Shown here in pieces: positions 36,177-45,472 of a stretch of 64,000 nucleotides of DNA (position 1 is its first letter; each line of letters starts with the position of its first letter). The notes beneath the pieces were generated by a model that was given only the letters and a program-made list of their open reading frames with translations, was not told the origin of the DNA and made no database searches. The position numbers and the translations under genes were made by a program. Location: NCBI RefSeq assembly GCF_001647715.1, contig NZ_CP015600.1, positions 3,906,001 through 3,970,000 on the forward strand. Direction: 5' to 3'. This stretch comes from Pseudomonas antarctica. Lineage in GTDB: Bacteria; Pseudomonadota; Gammaproteobacteria; Pseudomonadales; Pseudomonadaceae.

Positions 36177-37903
36177 CACAGCTCAGGCCCCATGGAAAAG
36201 TGCAAACGAATACCGCCCGGGTCTTCCAGGGCATGGGCCAGGTCAAGGCGAATCGGGCCGACGGGCGAGACCCAACGTATGCCCACGCCAACACCGGTTT
36301 TCAGGCTTGGCATTTCCAGGGTATTGAAGGAGTTGCCCTGGTCGATAAAGGTCGCGATCCGCCATTTTTCGGCGATTGAATATTGATACTCAGCGCTCAA
36401 CGCCACCATGTAGCGGCCGCCAATACGGTCACCACGGTCATTTTCCGGCGACAGCGTCTGGTACTCATAGCCCCGCACGCTCTGGTCACCACCGGCAAAA
36501 AAGCGCAACGAAGGGGGCACGGACTGGTAGCCATTGGTGGCGCTGCCGCCGAACTGCGCACGGCCCAGGAAACGGTGGTTATCCCACACGGTCGTCAGGC
36601 CTTTGATCGTGGCAGTGCCGTAAAGCAGGTTGGTGTCGGAGCCGAGGCCTTCCTTGGCAACCTTGGCGTCGAACATCAGGCGATAGCCATTGTGCGGGTC
36701 GATGCGGTTGTCGCTGCGCAGGTAGGAATAATTGATCCCCGGCATCACCAGATTACTCAGGCCCGAGTCATTGCCCAGGCGGTATTCCTCGCGCTGGTAT
36801 TTGAGCGAGATCACACGGGTCCAGCCGCTGGGCAGTTTGCTGTGCCATTCCGGGCCAAGGGTGAGCAATTTACTCAGGGTGTCAGTGTTGGCCAGTTCTT
36901 CATTCTGGTAGCCACCGGCGAAGCGCAATTTGTCGGTCAACGGTGGGTCCAGCGGAATGTCGTACCACAGCCCGACGTTCTGCCGCGGCGCCGACAGTTC
37001 GGCTTCCCAACCATAGCTGTGGCCCTGAGGGTTGACCCAGTGGCGGGTCCAGTTGGCCTTGCCACGCGGGCCGACGTCGGTGGAGTAACCGAGGCCCAGG
37101 CCCATAGTGCGTGGCTTGCGGGTTTCCAGTTGCACGGCCACCGGGATCACGTCATTGGCCGAGCCGGCGGGTGTGGCGTCCACGCGCACGCCTTCGAAGA
37201 AACCGCTCGATTGCAGGTTCTGATTGAGTTCAGCGATCAATTCGGAGTCGTAAGGCGTGCCGCTTTTGAACGGCACCATGCGTTGCAACAGGTCTTCATC
37301 AAACGGCGTATCGCCGGTAAAGCTGACGTTACCCATGGTGTAGCGCGGGCCACTGTCGTACACGAGTTCGATATCGGCGACACCGGCTTTCGGGTCAACG
37401 ATGAGTTTCTGGCTGGTAAAGCGCCCGCTGAAAAAGCCGTAGCGCGAGGCCTGGTTCTGGATCAGACGCTTGGCGTCTTCATAGTGGCCGTGGTTGAGCA
37501 CGGCACCGGAGGTGAGGTCGCTGCCTTCGGGCACGCGAAAAGCCTTGAGGCTCGCGGCCTGGCCGTCGACCCGAATGGTCACGTTGCGCAAATGCACCGG
37601 TTCGCCGGGGTCGATGGTGAGGACCAGGCGCGGGTTTTTACCGCCCTTTACATCACTGCTGATCAGAGGCTGATAGAAGCCCAGAGCCTGGGCCGCTTTG
37701 CGGGCCTGCTCTTCGGCGCCACGGCTGAACCGCAGCAAGGCTTCTTCATCGCGATCGCCTACCCCGCCGATATAGCCTTCGATGTTGGCTTTCAACGCGT
37801 CGTTTGAAGGCTTGATTCGCACGTCCAATTCGCTTTGCGCCAATGCGCCGCAGCTTGTGAACAGCAGAATCAAGCCGCTGGTAAATCTTCCTGGGAGCTT
37901 CAT
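36176..37903 (-). CDS. tamA: Translocation and assembly module outer-membrane protein TamA
   Basis: A 575-residue Omp85-family protein. A signal peptide (cleavage after about residue 22, GALAQ) is followed by three POTRA domains (about 25-260) and a 16-strand barrel with motifs RFFAGGDQSVRGYEYQTLSP and VGVGIRWVSPVGPIRLDLAH near the C-terminus. The barrel segment RGYEYQ corresponds to the lid-lock (V/I)RG(F/Y) motif of the family. Confidence 0.94.
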   Translation of the reverse strand: MKLPGRFTSGLILLFTSCGALAQSELDVRIKPSNDALKANIEGYIGGVGDRDEEALLRFSRGAEEQARKAAQALGFYQPLISSDVKGGKNPRLVLTIDPGEPVHLRNVTIRVDGQAASLKAFRVPEGSDLTSGAVLNHGHYEDAKRLIQNQASRYGFFSGRFTSQKLIVDPKAGVADIELVYDSGPRYTMGNVSFTGDTPFDEDLLQRMVPFKSGTPYDSELIAELNQNLQSSGFFEGVRVDATPAGSANDVIPVAVQLETRKPRTMGLGLGYSTDVGPRGKANWTRHWVNPQGHSYGWEAELSAPRQNVGLWYDIPLDPPLTDKLRFAGGYQNEELANTDTLSKLLTLGPEWHSKLPSGWTRVISLKYQREEYRLGNDSGLSNLVMPGINYSYLRSDNRIDPHNGYRLMFDAKVAKEGLGSDTNLLYGTATIKGLTTVWDNHRFLGRAQFGGSATNGYQSVPPSLRFFAGGDQSVRGYEYQTLSPENDRGDRIGGRYMVALSAEYQYSIAEKWRIATFIDQGNSFNTLEMPSLKTGVGVGIRWVSPVGPIRLDLAHALEDPGGIRLHFSMGPEL

Positions 37904-37967
37904 ACGCGCGGATGCTACACGACCTTGGGAGGCTCTTTGAACCCGGAATTATCTGAATAATTCTGTA

Positions 37968-38618
37968 TTAAGCCGTTGCAGCATGTAACGACTGCGGATT
38001 GGGGTGGAAAAAAACGTGTTCCAGAATCGGGCCTATCGCCACTTCACCAATTTCCTCATAGCCCTGGCGCTTGTAAAAATCCAGATAGCGCGAATCGCCA
38101 GTGTCGAGCACGACGCCTGAAGAGTGCGGGTCATCGGCACACCAGTTGTGCACGGCTTCCAGCAACTGTTCGCCGTAATGTTTGCCCTGAAATTGCGGGT
38201 GAATGCCCAACAGCGGCAGCACATGCACCGACTCGCTGGGCAGGCACGCCAGCACTGCGTAATGGTATTCCAAGTAACGCCGAGTACCGCGCACCCCGGT
38301 GCTCAACCACATCCGCAATTGCCAGGCCCAGCTCTCGGTGATGCCCAGGCGCCGCTGCGGTGGCGCGATCAGCGCGATGCCGATCAGCCGGTCGTTGACG
38401 AACAGCCCGATGGCGGGAAGTTTCTGAAAGAAGTGCTGCTTGACCAGTTCGCGCACGGTGGCCCGTACCCGCTGTTCATAACCCGAACGCTCGGCCTCGA
38501 AGATATAGGCGAAGGTCGGCTCATGCCGATAAGCCTGGTACAACAAGGAACGCGCCTCGCGGGAATAGCCGCTGTTGAGCAGGCGAATGTCGGCGATGGC
38601 AGTCGAAGTGTCAGGCAT
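37968..38618 (-). CDS. GNAT-family N-acetyltransferase
   Basis: A 216-residue acetyl-CoA-dependent acyltransferase. The acetyl-CoA loop is [20 protein letters not shown] near residue 150, followed by [20 protein letters not shown]. The ATG at 38618 is preferred because GGGAG lies about 10 bases upstream; an ATG eight codons earlier overlaps that site. Substrate unknown. Divergent from xthA. Confidence 0.85.
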   Translation of the reverse strand: MPDTSTAIADIRLLNSGYSREARSLLYQAYRHEPTFAYIFEAERSGYEQRVRATVRELVKQHFFQKLPAIGLFVNDRLIGIALIAPPQRRLGITESWAWQLRMWLSTGVRGTRRYLEYHYAVLACLPSESVHVLPLLGIHPQFQGKHYGEQLLEAVHNWCADDPHSSGVVLDTGDSRYLDFYKRQGYEEIGEVAIGPILEHVFFHPNPQSLHAATA

Positions 38619-38786
38619 GCAGTTAATCTCCCTGGGCGCCATTCAAAAGATGGCGTTCTTATGGGTACGAACCTACGCAGCACCAGTCGTTCCCAGACAT
38701 TAGCAGTGCATCCGCCCTACCGCCACGCTGGCCCCCGTCCGACTTGTCGGCTAGCATCGCCTTTTTGCCAGACTGGACTGCCGACC

Positions 38787-39599
38787 ATGAAAATCGTCTC
38801 CTTCAATATCAACGGGCTGCGCGCCCGCCCTCATCAGCTGGCGGCGCTGATTGAAAAGCATCAACCCGACGTGATTGGCCTGCAGGAAACCAAGGTCCAC
38901 GATGACCAGTTCCCGCTGGCCGAAGTGCAGGCACTGGGCTACCACGTGTACTACCACGGCCAAAAAGGCCACTACGGTGTGGCCTTGCTCTCGCGCAAAG
39001 AAGCATTGAGCGTGCACAAAGGGTTTGCCAGTGATGAAGAAGACGCCCAGCGCCGCTTTATCTGGGGCACCTTCGCCGATGAGAACGGCAACCCCGTGAC
39101 TGTCATGAACGGCTACTTCCCCCAGGGCGAAAGCCGCGACCACCCCACCAAGTTCCCGGCCAAGCAGCGCTTCTACGCAGACTTGCAGCACCTGCTGGAA
39201 AGCCAGTTCAGCAATGACCAGGCGCTGGTGGTGATGGGCGACGTGAACATTTCCCCGGAAGATTGCGACATCGGCATCGGCGCCGACAATGCCAAGCGTT
39301 GGCTGAAAACCGGCAAGTGCAGCTTCCTGCCGGAAGAACGCGAGTGGATGGCGCGCTTGAAGAACTGGGGCCTGGTCGACAGTTTCCGTCACTTGAACCC
39401 GGACGTGACCGACCGCTTCAGCTGGTTCGACTACCGCAGCCGTGGTTTCGAGGACGAGCCCAAGCGTGGGCTGCGCATTGACGTGATCATGGCGTCCAAC
39501 GGCTTGCTGTCACGGGTCAAGGATGCCGGTGTGGACTACGATTTGCGTGGTCTGGAAAAGCCATCGGACCATGCGCCGATCTGGCTCGAACTGAGCTGA
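38787..39599 (+). CDS. xthA: Exodeoxyribonuclease III
   Basis: A 270-residue AP endonuclease/3'-exonuclease for base-excision repair, of the usual length. Catalytic motifs: FNINGLRAR at the start, [12 protein letters not shown] (metal-binding Glu near residue 34), [13 protein letters not shown], and the C-terminal [10 protein letters not shown]. The ATG at 38787 matches the canonical N-terminus [14 protein letters not shown]. Confidence 0.96.
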   Translation: MKIVSFNINGLRARPHQLAALIEKHQPDVIGLQETKVHDDQFPLAEVQALGYHVYYHGQKGHYGVALLSRKEALSVHKGFASDEEDAQRRFIWGTFADENGNPVTVMNGYFPQGESRDHPTKFPAKQRFYADLQHLLESQFSNDQALVVMGDVNISPEDCDIGIGADNAKRWLKTGKCSFLPEEREWMARLKNWGLVDSFRHLNPDVTDRFSWFDYRSRGFEDEPKRGLRIDVIMASNGLLSRVKDAGVDYDLRGLEKPSDHAPIWLELS

Positions 39600-39615
39600 C
39601 ACCATTACTCAGTGC

Positions 39616-39637
39616 GGGAGTTGGCGTGCCAGCTCCC
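39616..39637 (+). terminator. Hairpin downstream of xthA (REP-derived, possible terminator)
   Basis: GGGAGTTGGC and GCCAGCTCCC form a 10-bp stem with one G-T pair and a 2-base loop, 16 bases after xthA. It looks like a collapsed REP pair. There is no T-run, so a terminator role is uncertain. Confidence 0.45.
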
Positions 39638-39726
39638 ACGCGTTGATCAGCGGCGTACCCGTCATATTTATGCAACCTGCCTGACTTAATCTGGCGGCAC
39701 TCCCTTTGGCTTAAGAAGGTGCCGGC

Positions 39727-41055
39727 ATGATGCTGCGCGTTCTGCTCCTGTTGCTCCTGCCCCTCTACGCTGTCGCCACTCCCCTGCCCGTTCCCGATCA
39801 AGGCCCCGCATTGCGTATCCAGGGCTCCAATACCATTGGCGCGGCCTTGGGGCCCGCGCTGGTCAAGGGTTTGATGGAGCACCAGGGCTTGCAGACGGTA
39901 CACAGCGAGCCCGGCGATGGCGCCAACGAACGACGAGTGATCGGCACGACACGTCAGGGCAAGACCGTGACTATCGAGGTGGCCGCCCACGGTTCCAGCA
40001 CCGGGTTTAGCGCGCTCAAAAACGCCAGCGCCGACCTCGCGGCGTCGTCCCGGCCGATCAAGGACAGCGAACTGGTTGACCTGGAACCCCAGGGAGACCT
40101 GAAAAGCCCCGAGGCCGAGCAAGTGATCGCCATTGACGGCCTGGCAATCATCCTGAATCCGCAAAACCCGTTGAATACCTTGAACACCGACCAACTGGCG
40201 CAGATCTTCAACGGCGAGGTCAGCACCTGGGAGGCGCTGGGCGGCACCGGCGGTGCCATTCATTTATATGCCCGGGATGATCAATCCGGCACCTACGACA
40301 CCTTTAAGGAACTGGTGCTACGCCTGCGCGGTAAGCCTCTCGCAACGTCCGCCAAGCGCTTCGAGTCCAGTGAAGCGTTGTCCGACGCGGTGAGCCATGA
40401 CCCACAAGGCATCGGGTTCATCGGCCTGCCTTATGTGCGCCAGGCCAAAGCCGTGGCGATTGTCGACGGTGACTCACAACCCATGCAGCCGCTGACCAGC
40501 CTGATTGCCACCGAGGATTACCCGCTGTCACGCCGCTTGTATTTCTACTGGCCGCCATCAAGCCATAACCCTTGGGCCAAGGCATTGGTGGACTTTACCC
40601 AGAGCAGCAAAGGCCAGGCGATTGTGGCTGCCAACGGTTTTATCGCGCAGCAAGTACAGGCAATTGGCGTGGAGCCGCGCAACTCAATGCCCGAGGACTA
40701 TCAGGCCATCGCCCGTGATGCCCAGCGCTTGACGGTGAATTTTCGTTTCGAGGAAGGCAGTGCCAGCCTGGACAACAAGGCTCGCCAGGATTTGCAGCGG
40801 GTGGTGGCTTATATCCGCAGCCACGGCAAGCTCGACAGGCACGTGACACTGGTGGGGTTTGGTGATGCCAAGAATGACCCGCAGCGTGCGGCGCTCTTGT
40901 CAAAATTGCGGGCGATGGCGGTGCGCCGGGAATTGGTCAAAAGCGGCGTGGTGCTGCGCGATATTCGCGGGTTCGGCGCGCAGATGCCGGTGGCGGCGAA
41001 TACGGCGGATGAGGGCCGGATCAAGAATCGGCGGGTGGAGGTTTGGGTGTACTGA
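39727..41055 (+). CDS. PstS-like substrate-binding domain fused to an OmpA-like domain
   Basis: A 442-residue exported protein: signal peptide (LRVLLLLLLPLYAVAT), then a phosphate-binding-protein-like domain (about 25-310) with IQGSNTIGAALGPALVKGL, HGSSTGFSALKNASADLAAS and RDDQSGTYDTFKELVL. The last 110 residues are an OmpA peptidoglycan-binding domain (FRFEEGSASLDNKARQDLQR to GRIKNRRVEVWVY). No transporter subunits are adjacent, so it is unlikely to feed a PstCAB system directly. A cell-wall-tethered phosphate or other anion sensor/scavenger is possible; function inferred only from domains. Confidence 0.88.
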   Translation: MMLRVLLLLLLPLYAVATPLPVPDQGPALRIQGSNTIGAALGPALVKGLMEHQGLQTVHSEPGDGANERRVIGTTRQGKTVTIEVAAHGSSTGFSALKNASADLAASSRPIKDSELVDLEPQGDLKSPEAEQVIAIDGLAIILNPQNPLNTLNTDQLAQIFNGEVSTWEALGGTGGAIHLYARDDQSGTYDTFKELVLRLRGKPLATSAKRFESSEALSDAVSHDPQGIGFIGLPYVRQAKAVAIVDGDSQPMQPLTSLIATEDYPLSRRLYFYWPPSSHNPWAKALVDFTQSSKGQAIVAANGFIAQQVQAIGVEPRNSMPEDYQAIARDAQRLTVNFRFEEGSASLDNKARQDLQRVVAYIRSHGKLDRHVTLVGFGDAKNDPQRAALLSKLRAMAVRRELVKSGVVLRDIRGFGAQMPVAANTADEGRIKNRRVEVWVY

Positions 41056-41082
41056 ACCTTGAGTTTTATGGTGTAAACACTG

Positions 41083-41170
41083 GCCTCTGCGCGGGCAAGC
41101 CCGGTCCCACATTCGACCTCATTCTCATGTTGGAAATCGGTCAATTGTGGGAGCTGGCTTGCCCGCGATA
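41083..41170. repeat. REP pair, imperfect
   Basis: CGCGGGCAAGCCCGGTCCCACATT and, inverted, TTGTGGGAGCTGGCTTGCCC flank a 35-base spacer between the PstS-OmpA gene and the convergent acyl-CoA dehydrogenase. Confidence 0.75.
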
Positions 41171-41184
41171 GGGGCGACGCGGTG

Positions 41185-42414
41185 TTACTGCCCGCTGCGC
41201 ATCAGCTCTTTAGGCACATACTTGCCGATCTCGAACTTGCCGATCGCCGCGCGGTGTACTTCATCCGGGCCGTCGGCCAGGCGCAAGGTGCGTTGCATGG
41301 CGTACATGTAGGCCAGCGGGAAGTCGTTGGACACCCCGGCACCTCCGTGGATCTGGATCGCGCGGTCGATCACCTTCAACGCCACGTTCGGCGCCACGAC
41401 CTTAATCTGGGCGATTTCGCTTTTCGCCACTTTGTTACCGACGGTATCCATCATGTAGGCCGCCTTCAAGGTCAGCAGGCGCGCCATGTCGATTTCCATC
41501 CGCGAGTCGGCGATCTTGTCGATATTGCCGCCCAAGCGTGCCAATGGCTTGCCGAACGCGGTACGGCTGACGGCGCGTTTGCACATCAGCTCCAGCGCAC
41601 GCTCGGCCATGCCGACGGAGCGCATGCAGTGGTGGATACGGCCTGGGCCAAGGCGACCCTGGGCAATTTCAAAGCCGCGGCCTTCACCGAGCAGTACGTT
41701 TTCATACGGTACGCGCACGTTGTCGAACAGCACTTCAGCGTGGCCGTGAGGGGCGTCGTCGTAACCGAATACCGGCAGCGGGCGCACGATCTTCACGCCG
41801 GGGGTGTCCACCGGCACCAGGATCATCGAGTGCTGCTGGTGACGCGGTGCATCCGGGTTGCTCAGGCCCATGAAGATCAGGATCTTGCAGCGCGGGTCGC
41901 AGGCGCCGGAGGTCCACCACTTCTTGCCGTTGATCACCCACTCATCGCCCTGGCGTTCGGCGCGGGCGGCCATGTTGGTGGCGTCTGAGGAGGCCACGTC
42001 CGGCTCGGTCATGGCAAAGGCCGAGCGGATCTCGCCGCGCAGCAGCGGTTCGAGCCAGCGTTGTTTCTGTTCTGCGTTGGCGTAGCGCACCAGCACTTCC
42101 ATGTTGCCGGTGTCGGGGGCGGAGCAGTTGAACGGCTCCGGTCCCAGCAAGGAGCGGCCCATGATCTCGGCCAACGGCGCGTATTCGAGGTTGGTCAGGC
42201 CGGCGCCCAGCTCGGATTCCGGCAGGAACAGGTTCCACAGGCCTTCGGCTTTTGCCTTGGCTTTCAGCTCCTCCATGATGGCGGTGGGCTGCCAGCGGTC
42301 ACCTTCGCTGACCTGGCGTTCAAACACCGTCTCGGCCGGGTAAACGTAAGCGTCCATGAACGCGGTGACGCGTTCACGCAGTTCCTGAACCTTGGGCGAA
42401 TAGGCGAAATCCAT
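41185..42414 (-). CDS. Acyl-CoA dehydrogenase family protein (ACAD10/11-like)
   Basis: A 409-residue FAD flavoenzyme. Features: [20 protein letters not shown] start, [20 protein letters not shown] in the flavin region, [20 protein letters not shown], and the C-terminal [20 protein letters not shown]. The length and motifs fit the ACAD10/11-like branch acting on longer or unusual acyl-CoAs, not the short-chain liu enzyme at 52671. Divergent from a LysR regulator, which probably controls it. Confidence 0.9.
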   Translation of the reverse strand: MDFAYSPKVQELRERVTAFMDAYVYPAETVFERQVSEGDRWQPTAIMEELKAKAKAEGLWNLFLPESELGAGLTNLEYAPLAEIMGRSLLGPEPFNCSAPDTGNMEVLVRYANAEQKQRWLEPLLRGEIRSAFAMTEPDVASSDATNMAARAERQGDEWVINGKKWWTSGACDPRCKILIFMGLSNPDAPRHQQHSMILVPVDTPGVKIVRPLPVFGYDDAPHGHAEVLFDNVRVPYENVLLGEGRGFEIAQGRLGPGRIHHCMRSVGMAERALELMCKRAVSRTAFGKPLARLGGNIDKIADSRMEIDMARLLTLKAAYMMDTVGNKVAKSEIAQIKVVAPNVALKVIDRAIQIHGGAGVSNDFPLAYMYAMQRTLRLADGPDEVHRAAIGKFEIGKYVPKELMRSGQ

Positions 42415-42517
42415 GAGCAGCTCCCTTCTCTGAGAGGTTGTTTAGGTCATGCAATCGATGCTAGAACAGGGTTGATAATTTACCTAGCCTATTCTCGGCG
42501 TGTATTAACATTCATCA

Positions 42518-42532
42518 CCGATATATGATCGG
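42518..42532. promoter_or_regulatory. Inverted repeat between acyl-CoA dehydrogenase and lysR genes
   Basis: CCGAT-ATATG-ATCGG, perfect 5-base arms, lies 49 bases upstream of the LysR start in the divergent gap. It is a candidate LysR box; it is short and only one was found. Confidence 0.4.
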
Positions 42533-42580
42533 CGCATGGGCACTTAACAAATCGCCACCTAACAATAAGAGCGCAACGAC

Positions 42581-43516
42581 ATGAATCTGAGCAAGGTCGA
42601 CCTCAACCTCTTTATCGTCTTCGACGCGATCTACACCGAAGCCAACCTGACTCGCGCCGGGCAAATTGTCGGCATCACCCAGCCGGCGGTGTCCAACGCA
42701 CTGGCGCGCCTGCGCGAGACGTTCAACGACCCGCTGTTCGTGCGCACCGCCCAAGGCATGGTGCCTACGCCGATGGCGCAGAACATCATCGGCCCGGTGC
42801 GCAACGCGTTGTCGCTGCTGCGGGTGTCGGTGCAGGAAAGCCGGATTTTCAACCCGCAACAGGCGGCCAAGACCTATCGCATCAGCATGACCGACCTTAC
42901 CGAGGCGGTGATTCTGCCGTTGCTGTTCCAGCGCCTGCGCCGCCTGGCGCCGACCGTGGTGATCGAGAGTTTCCTGTCCAAACGCCGCGAAACCACCAAG
43001 GAGCTGGCCGCCGGGCGCCTGGACTTTGCCGTGGACGCGCCGCTTAACACTGACCCGCAAGTGCGCCATGTGAAGCTGATGGAAGACCGCTACGTGTGCG
43101 CCATGCGCAAGGGCCACCCGATGGCGGGCAAGGACAAATTCACCCTGGACGACTACCTGTCACTGACCCATATCCATATCTCCAGCCGCCGCAACGGCTT
43201 GGGCCATGTCGACCTGGCGTTGGGCAAAATGGGCATCCAGCGCAAGATCGCCCTGCGCTCCCAGCATTACCTGATGGCTTCGCAAGTGTTGCAGCAGACC
43301 GACATGGTCATGACCGTGCCCGAACGCTTCGCCCGCCGCCACGAACTGCACTGGTTCAACTTGCCGGTCAACGACGTGCCGCCGGTGGAAACCCACCTGT
43401 ACTGGCACGAAAGCACCGACCAGGACCCGGCCAACCGCTGGATGCGTGAGCAGATGATCGAGTTGTGCCAACAGGTGACGGCGCATGAGAAGAAGCTCGA
43501 TGGCAAGCAAGCTTGA
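42581..43516 (+). CDS. LysR-family transcriptional regulator
   Basis: A 311-residue LysR regulator: N-terminal HTH (VDLNLFIVFDAIYTEANLTR, GITQPAVSNALARLRETFND, LFVRTAQGM), then the ligand-binding domain of the NodD/PbpR-like subgroup (TYRISMTDLTEAVILPLLFQ, LAAGRLDFAVD). Divergent from the acyl-CoA dehydrogenase gene, suggesting control of that gene in response to an acyl-CoA-related ligand. Confidence 0.9.
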   Translation: MNLSKVDLNLFIVFDAIYTEANLTRAGQIVGITQPAVSNALARLRETFNDPLFVRTAQGMVPTPMAQNIIGPVRNALSLLRVSVQESRIFNPQQAAKTYRISMTDLTEAVILPLLFQRLRRLAPTVVIESFLSKRRETTKELAAGRLDFAVDAPLNTDPQVRHVKLMEDRYVCAMRKGHPMAGKDKFTLDDYLSLTHIHISSRRNGLGHVDLALGKMGIQRKIALRSQHYLMASQVLQQTDMVMTVPERFARRHELHWFNLPVNDVPPVETHLYWHESTDQDPANRWMREQMIELCQQVTAHEKKLDGKQA

Positions 43517-43541
43517 GCCTCGCAGGGGGCTTGCTTGCGCT

Positions 43542-43558
43542 GGGCTGCACGGCAGCCC
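43542..43558 (+). terminator. Hairpin between lysR and liuR (possible terminator)
   Basis: GGGCTGC-ACG-GCAGCCC is a perfect 7-bp stem with a 3-base loop, followed only by TT before the liuR operator. It could end lysR transcription weakly. Confidence 0.4.
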
Positions 43559-43574
43559 TTGACGTTTACGTCAA
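43559..43574 (+). promoter_or_regulatory. LiuR operator at the liuR-liuE promoter
   Basis: TTGACGTTTACGTCAA is a perfect inverted repeat (TTGACG-TTTA-CGTCAA), 42 bases before the liuR ATG. Its first six bases can act as the -35 with a TTAGCT/TAGCTT -10 near 43582-43588. The same motif recurs at 52548-52563 and 52592-52605, linking the separated liu units. Confidence 0.8.
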
Positions 43575-43615
43575 CGTGCCATTAGCTTAGCGCCAAGACC
43601 TTCTTGAGCGCCCCC

Positions 43616-44008
43616 ATGAGCACGACCTACAGCATTTCCGACCTCGCCCGCGAGCTCGACATTACTACCCGCGCCATTCGTTTCTATGAAGAACAAGGCC
43701 TGCTGGCCCCTGAACGTCGGGGCCAGGAGCGCATCTACTCGGCGCGGGACAAGGTCAGCCTCAAGCTGATCCTGCGTGGCAAACGCATCGGCTTCTCCCT
43801 GGCCGAATGCCGCGAGCTGATCGAACTCTACGACCCTACCAGCGGCAACCACATCCAGCTCAACAGCATGCTGGCCAAGATCGCCGAGCGCCGCGAGCAG
43901 CTTGAGCAACAGTTGCTGGATATCGAACAGATGAAACTGGAACTGGACACCGCCGAAGAGCGTTGCACCCAGGCCCTGGCGCAGACCATGAGCCAGGTTG
44001 GCCAATAA
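43616..44008 (+). CDS. liuR: MerR-family regulator of leucine/isovalerate catabolism
   Basis: A 130-residue MerR protein. [23 protein letters not shown] with [20 protein letters not shown], followed by a C-terminal coiled coil (about 75-125). No metal-binding cysteine pattern is present. The ATG at 43616 is used; an in-frame TTG four codons earlier is less likely. It precedes the HMG-CoA lyase gene by 16 bases and is preceded by the operator motif shared with the other liu promoters, which supports the LiuR identity. Confidence 0.88.
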   Translation: MSTTYSISDLARELDITTRAIRFYEEQGLLAPERRGQERIYSARDKVSLKLILRGKRIGFSLAECRELIELYDPTSGNHIQLNSMLAKIAERREQLEQQLLDIEQMKLELDTAEERCTQALAQTMSQVGQ

Positions 44009-44024
44009 CCAGAAGGTAGCTGCC

Positions 44025-44924
44025 ATGTCCCTCCCCTCACACGTACGCCTGGTGGAAGTCGGCCCGCGCGACGGATTACAGAACGAAGCCCAGCCCATCA
44101 GCGTGGCCGACAAGGTCCAGTTGGTGGATGCCCTGACCGGCGCAGGCTTGCGCTATATCGAGGTTGGCAGTTTTGTGTCGCCCAAATGGGTGCCGCAGAT
44201 GGCCGGCTCGGCCGAGGTGTTTGCGCAGATTCAGCGCAAGCCCGGCGTGACCTACGGCGCACTCGCACCGAACCTGCGCGGGTTTGAAGATGCGCTGGCT
44301 GCAGGCGTGAAGGAAGTGGCGGTGTTCGCGGCAGCGTCCGAGGCGTTTTCCCAGCGCAATATCAACTGCTCGATCAGCGAAAGCCTGGAGCGCTTTGCGC
44401 CAATCATGGCGGCGGCCAAGCAGCACGGCATCAGCGTGCGCGGCTATGTGTCGTGTGTGTTGGGTTGCCCTTACGAAGGTGACATCGCCCCGGAACAGGT
44501 CGCGGCGGTCGCGCGCGAGTTGTATGCCATGGGCTGCTATGAGGTTTCCCTGGGCGACACCATCGGCACCGGCACGGCGGGCGCCACGCGGCAGCTGTTT
44601 GAAGTGGTCGGTGCGCAGGTGCCACGGGACAAGCTGGCCGGGCACTTTCATGACACCTACGGCCAGGCGATTGCGAATATCTACGCCAGCCTGCTCGAAG
44701 GTGTGAGTGTGTTCGACAGCTCTATCGCAGGCCTTGGCGGCTGCCCTTACGCCAAAGGCGCTAGCGGTAACGTCGCCACCGAGGATGTGGTGTACCTGCT
44801 CAATGGCCTGGGTATCGACACCGGAGTCGACTTGCAGGCGCTGATTCGCGCGGGCCTGCAGATCAGTCAGGTGCTGGGGCGCCCAACCGGTTCGCGTGTG
44901 GCAAAGGCCCGAACAGCCGGTTGA
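44025..44924 (+). CDS. liuE: Hydroxymethylglutaryl-CoA lyase
   Basis: Final step of leucine degradation: splits HMG-CoA into acetoacetate and acetyl-CoA. The 299-residue TIM barrel has [20 protein letters not shown] at the active-site start, [17 protein letters not shown] in the middle, and the HMG-CoA lyase signature around [19 protein letters not shown] with its catalytic loop cysteine. Homologues are also called mvaB. Its 3' end is followed by a CrcX/CrcY-type sRNA. Confidence 0.95.
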   Translation: MSLPSHVRLVEVGPRDGLQNEAQPISVADKVQLVDALTGAGLRYIEVGSFVSPKWVPQMAGSAEVFAQIQRKPGVTYGALAPNLRGFEDALAAGVKEVAVFAAASEAFSQRNINCSISESLERFAPIMAAAKQHGISVRGYVSCVLGCPYEGDIAPEQVAAVARELYAMGCYEVSLGDTIGTGTAGATRQLFEVVGAQVPRDKLAGHFHDTYGQAIANIYASLLEGVSVFDSSIAGLGGCPYAKGASGNVATEDVVYLLNGLGIDTGVDLQALIRAGLQISQVLGRPTGSRVAKARTAG

Positions 44925-44943
44925 GTAGCTTAGCCGTGACAAT

Positions 44944-44975
44944 GTGTTACCGCACCGCTACATAGCGAGTAACAC
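44944..44975 (+). promoter_or_regulatory. Inverted repeat upstream of sigma-54 promoter, candidate CbrB site
   Basis: GTGTTAC (44944-44950) and GTAACAC (44969-44975), perfect 7-base arms with an 18-base spacer, about 110-140 bases upstream of the predicted sRNA start. CbrB, the sigma-54 activator of Crc-sequestering sRNAs, binds TTAC/GTAA-type half sites, so this is its likely enhancer. The spacer length should be compared with known sites. Confidence 0.6.
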
Positions 44976-45055
44976 GGGAACATATTTTGTCTTATTTGCC
45001 GTAGTTCATTTCCCACGAAAAAATCAAACCATTGATTTTAAAGGACTTTTAAAAG

Positions 45056-45072
45056 TTGGCACGGCTTCTGCT
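45056..45072 (+). promoter_or_regulatory. Sigma-54 promoter of the CrcX/CrcY-type sRNA
   Basis: TTGGCACGGCTTCTGCT: GG (45058-45059) and GC (45070-45071) are separated by 10 bases, a near-consensus RpoN promoter. Transcription would start near 45083. There is no protein-coding gene downstream on this strand for 7.6 kb, consistent with an sRNA. Confidence 0.88.
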
Positions 45073-45082
45073 ATCTCTATTG

Positions 45083-45452
45083 CATAACAAGAATAAAAAG
45101 CGCCAAACCTAATAAAAATAAGACGAAACGACTCTGACATAACAAAAACAACACGGCAGAGACGCAGCTAACAGATTTTTTTGGAGAAGATGTGCTTCGC
45201 AGGGTACGGCGTGCCGAAACCCGCAACCGGTTAGAGAAAAATAAAACTACCTCAGGTAGCTACCCACTGGTTGGATCGATTACGAAGAAGCAGATCAGCG
45301 CTCAAAAAAATACGTTTGCTCTTGACCCCGGATGGGGGTCGCCAAAAACAGCGGTAAAGGGTAACGGTTGCCAAAAACAACAATAGACCGCCCCTCAATA
45401 ATAAAAAAAGAGCACGCAACGACAAATTAAAGGGGACCTTCGGGTCCCCTTT
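45083..45452 (+). ncRNA. CrcX/CrcY-family Hfq/Crc-sequestering sRNA
   Basis: About 370 nt from the sigma-54 start to a strong terminator, the length known for CrcY/CrcX. It carries repeated A-rich Hfq/Crc targets (AAnAAnAA type): AACAAGAATAA at 45086-45096, AATAAAAATAAG at 45111-45122, AACAAAAACAAC at 45141-45152, AGAAAAATAAAAC near 45235-45247, AAAAACAACAATAG near 45373-45386, and CAATAATAAAAAAAG near 45396-45410. It also has hairpins CTACC-TCA-GGTAG and GACCCC/GGGGTC (45324-45340). From memory, P. putida crcY lies beside the HMG-CoA lyase gene, as here. Known role: relieves catabolite repression when the carbon source is poor. The 548-base gap holds no credible ORF. X versus Y cannot be decided by eye. 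Confidence 0.85.
45429..45452. terminator. Strong intrinsic terminator with UUCG loop
   Basis: AAAGGGGACC-TTCG-GGTCCCCTTT, a perfect 10-bp stem capped by a TTCG tetraloop. It ends the sRNA and, being symmetric with A and T tracts, can also end the convergent NEL-protein mRNA whose stop is at 45473. Confidence 0.93.
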
Positions 45453-45472
45453 GTGCTTTCTGGCGCACGGGT

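Noticed and set aside
45192..45386. 64-codon plus-strand ORF in the gap after liuE
   Set aside because: It lies inside the CrcX/CrcY-type sRNA, has no proper ribosome site, and the A-rich motifs explain its composition.
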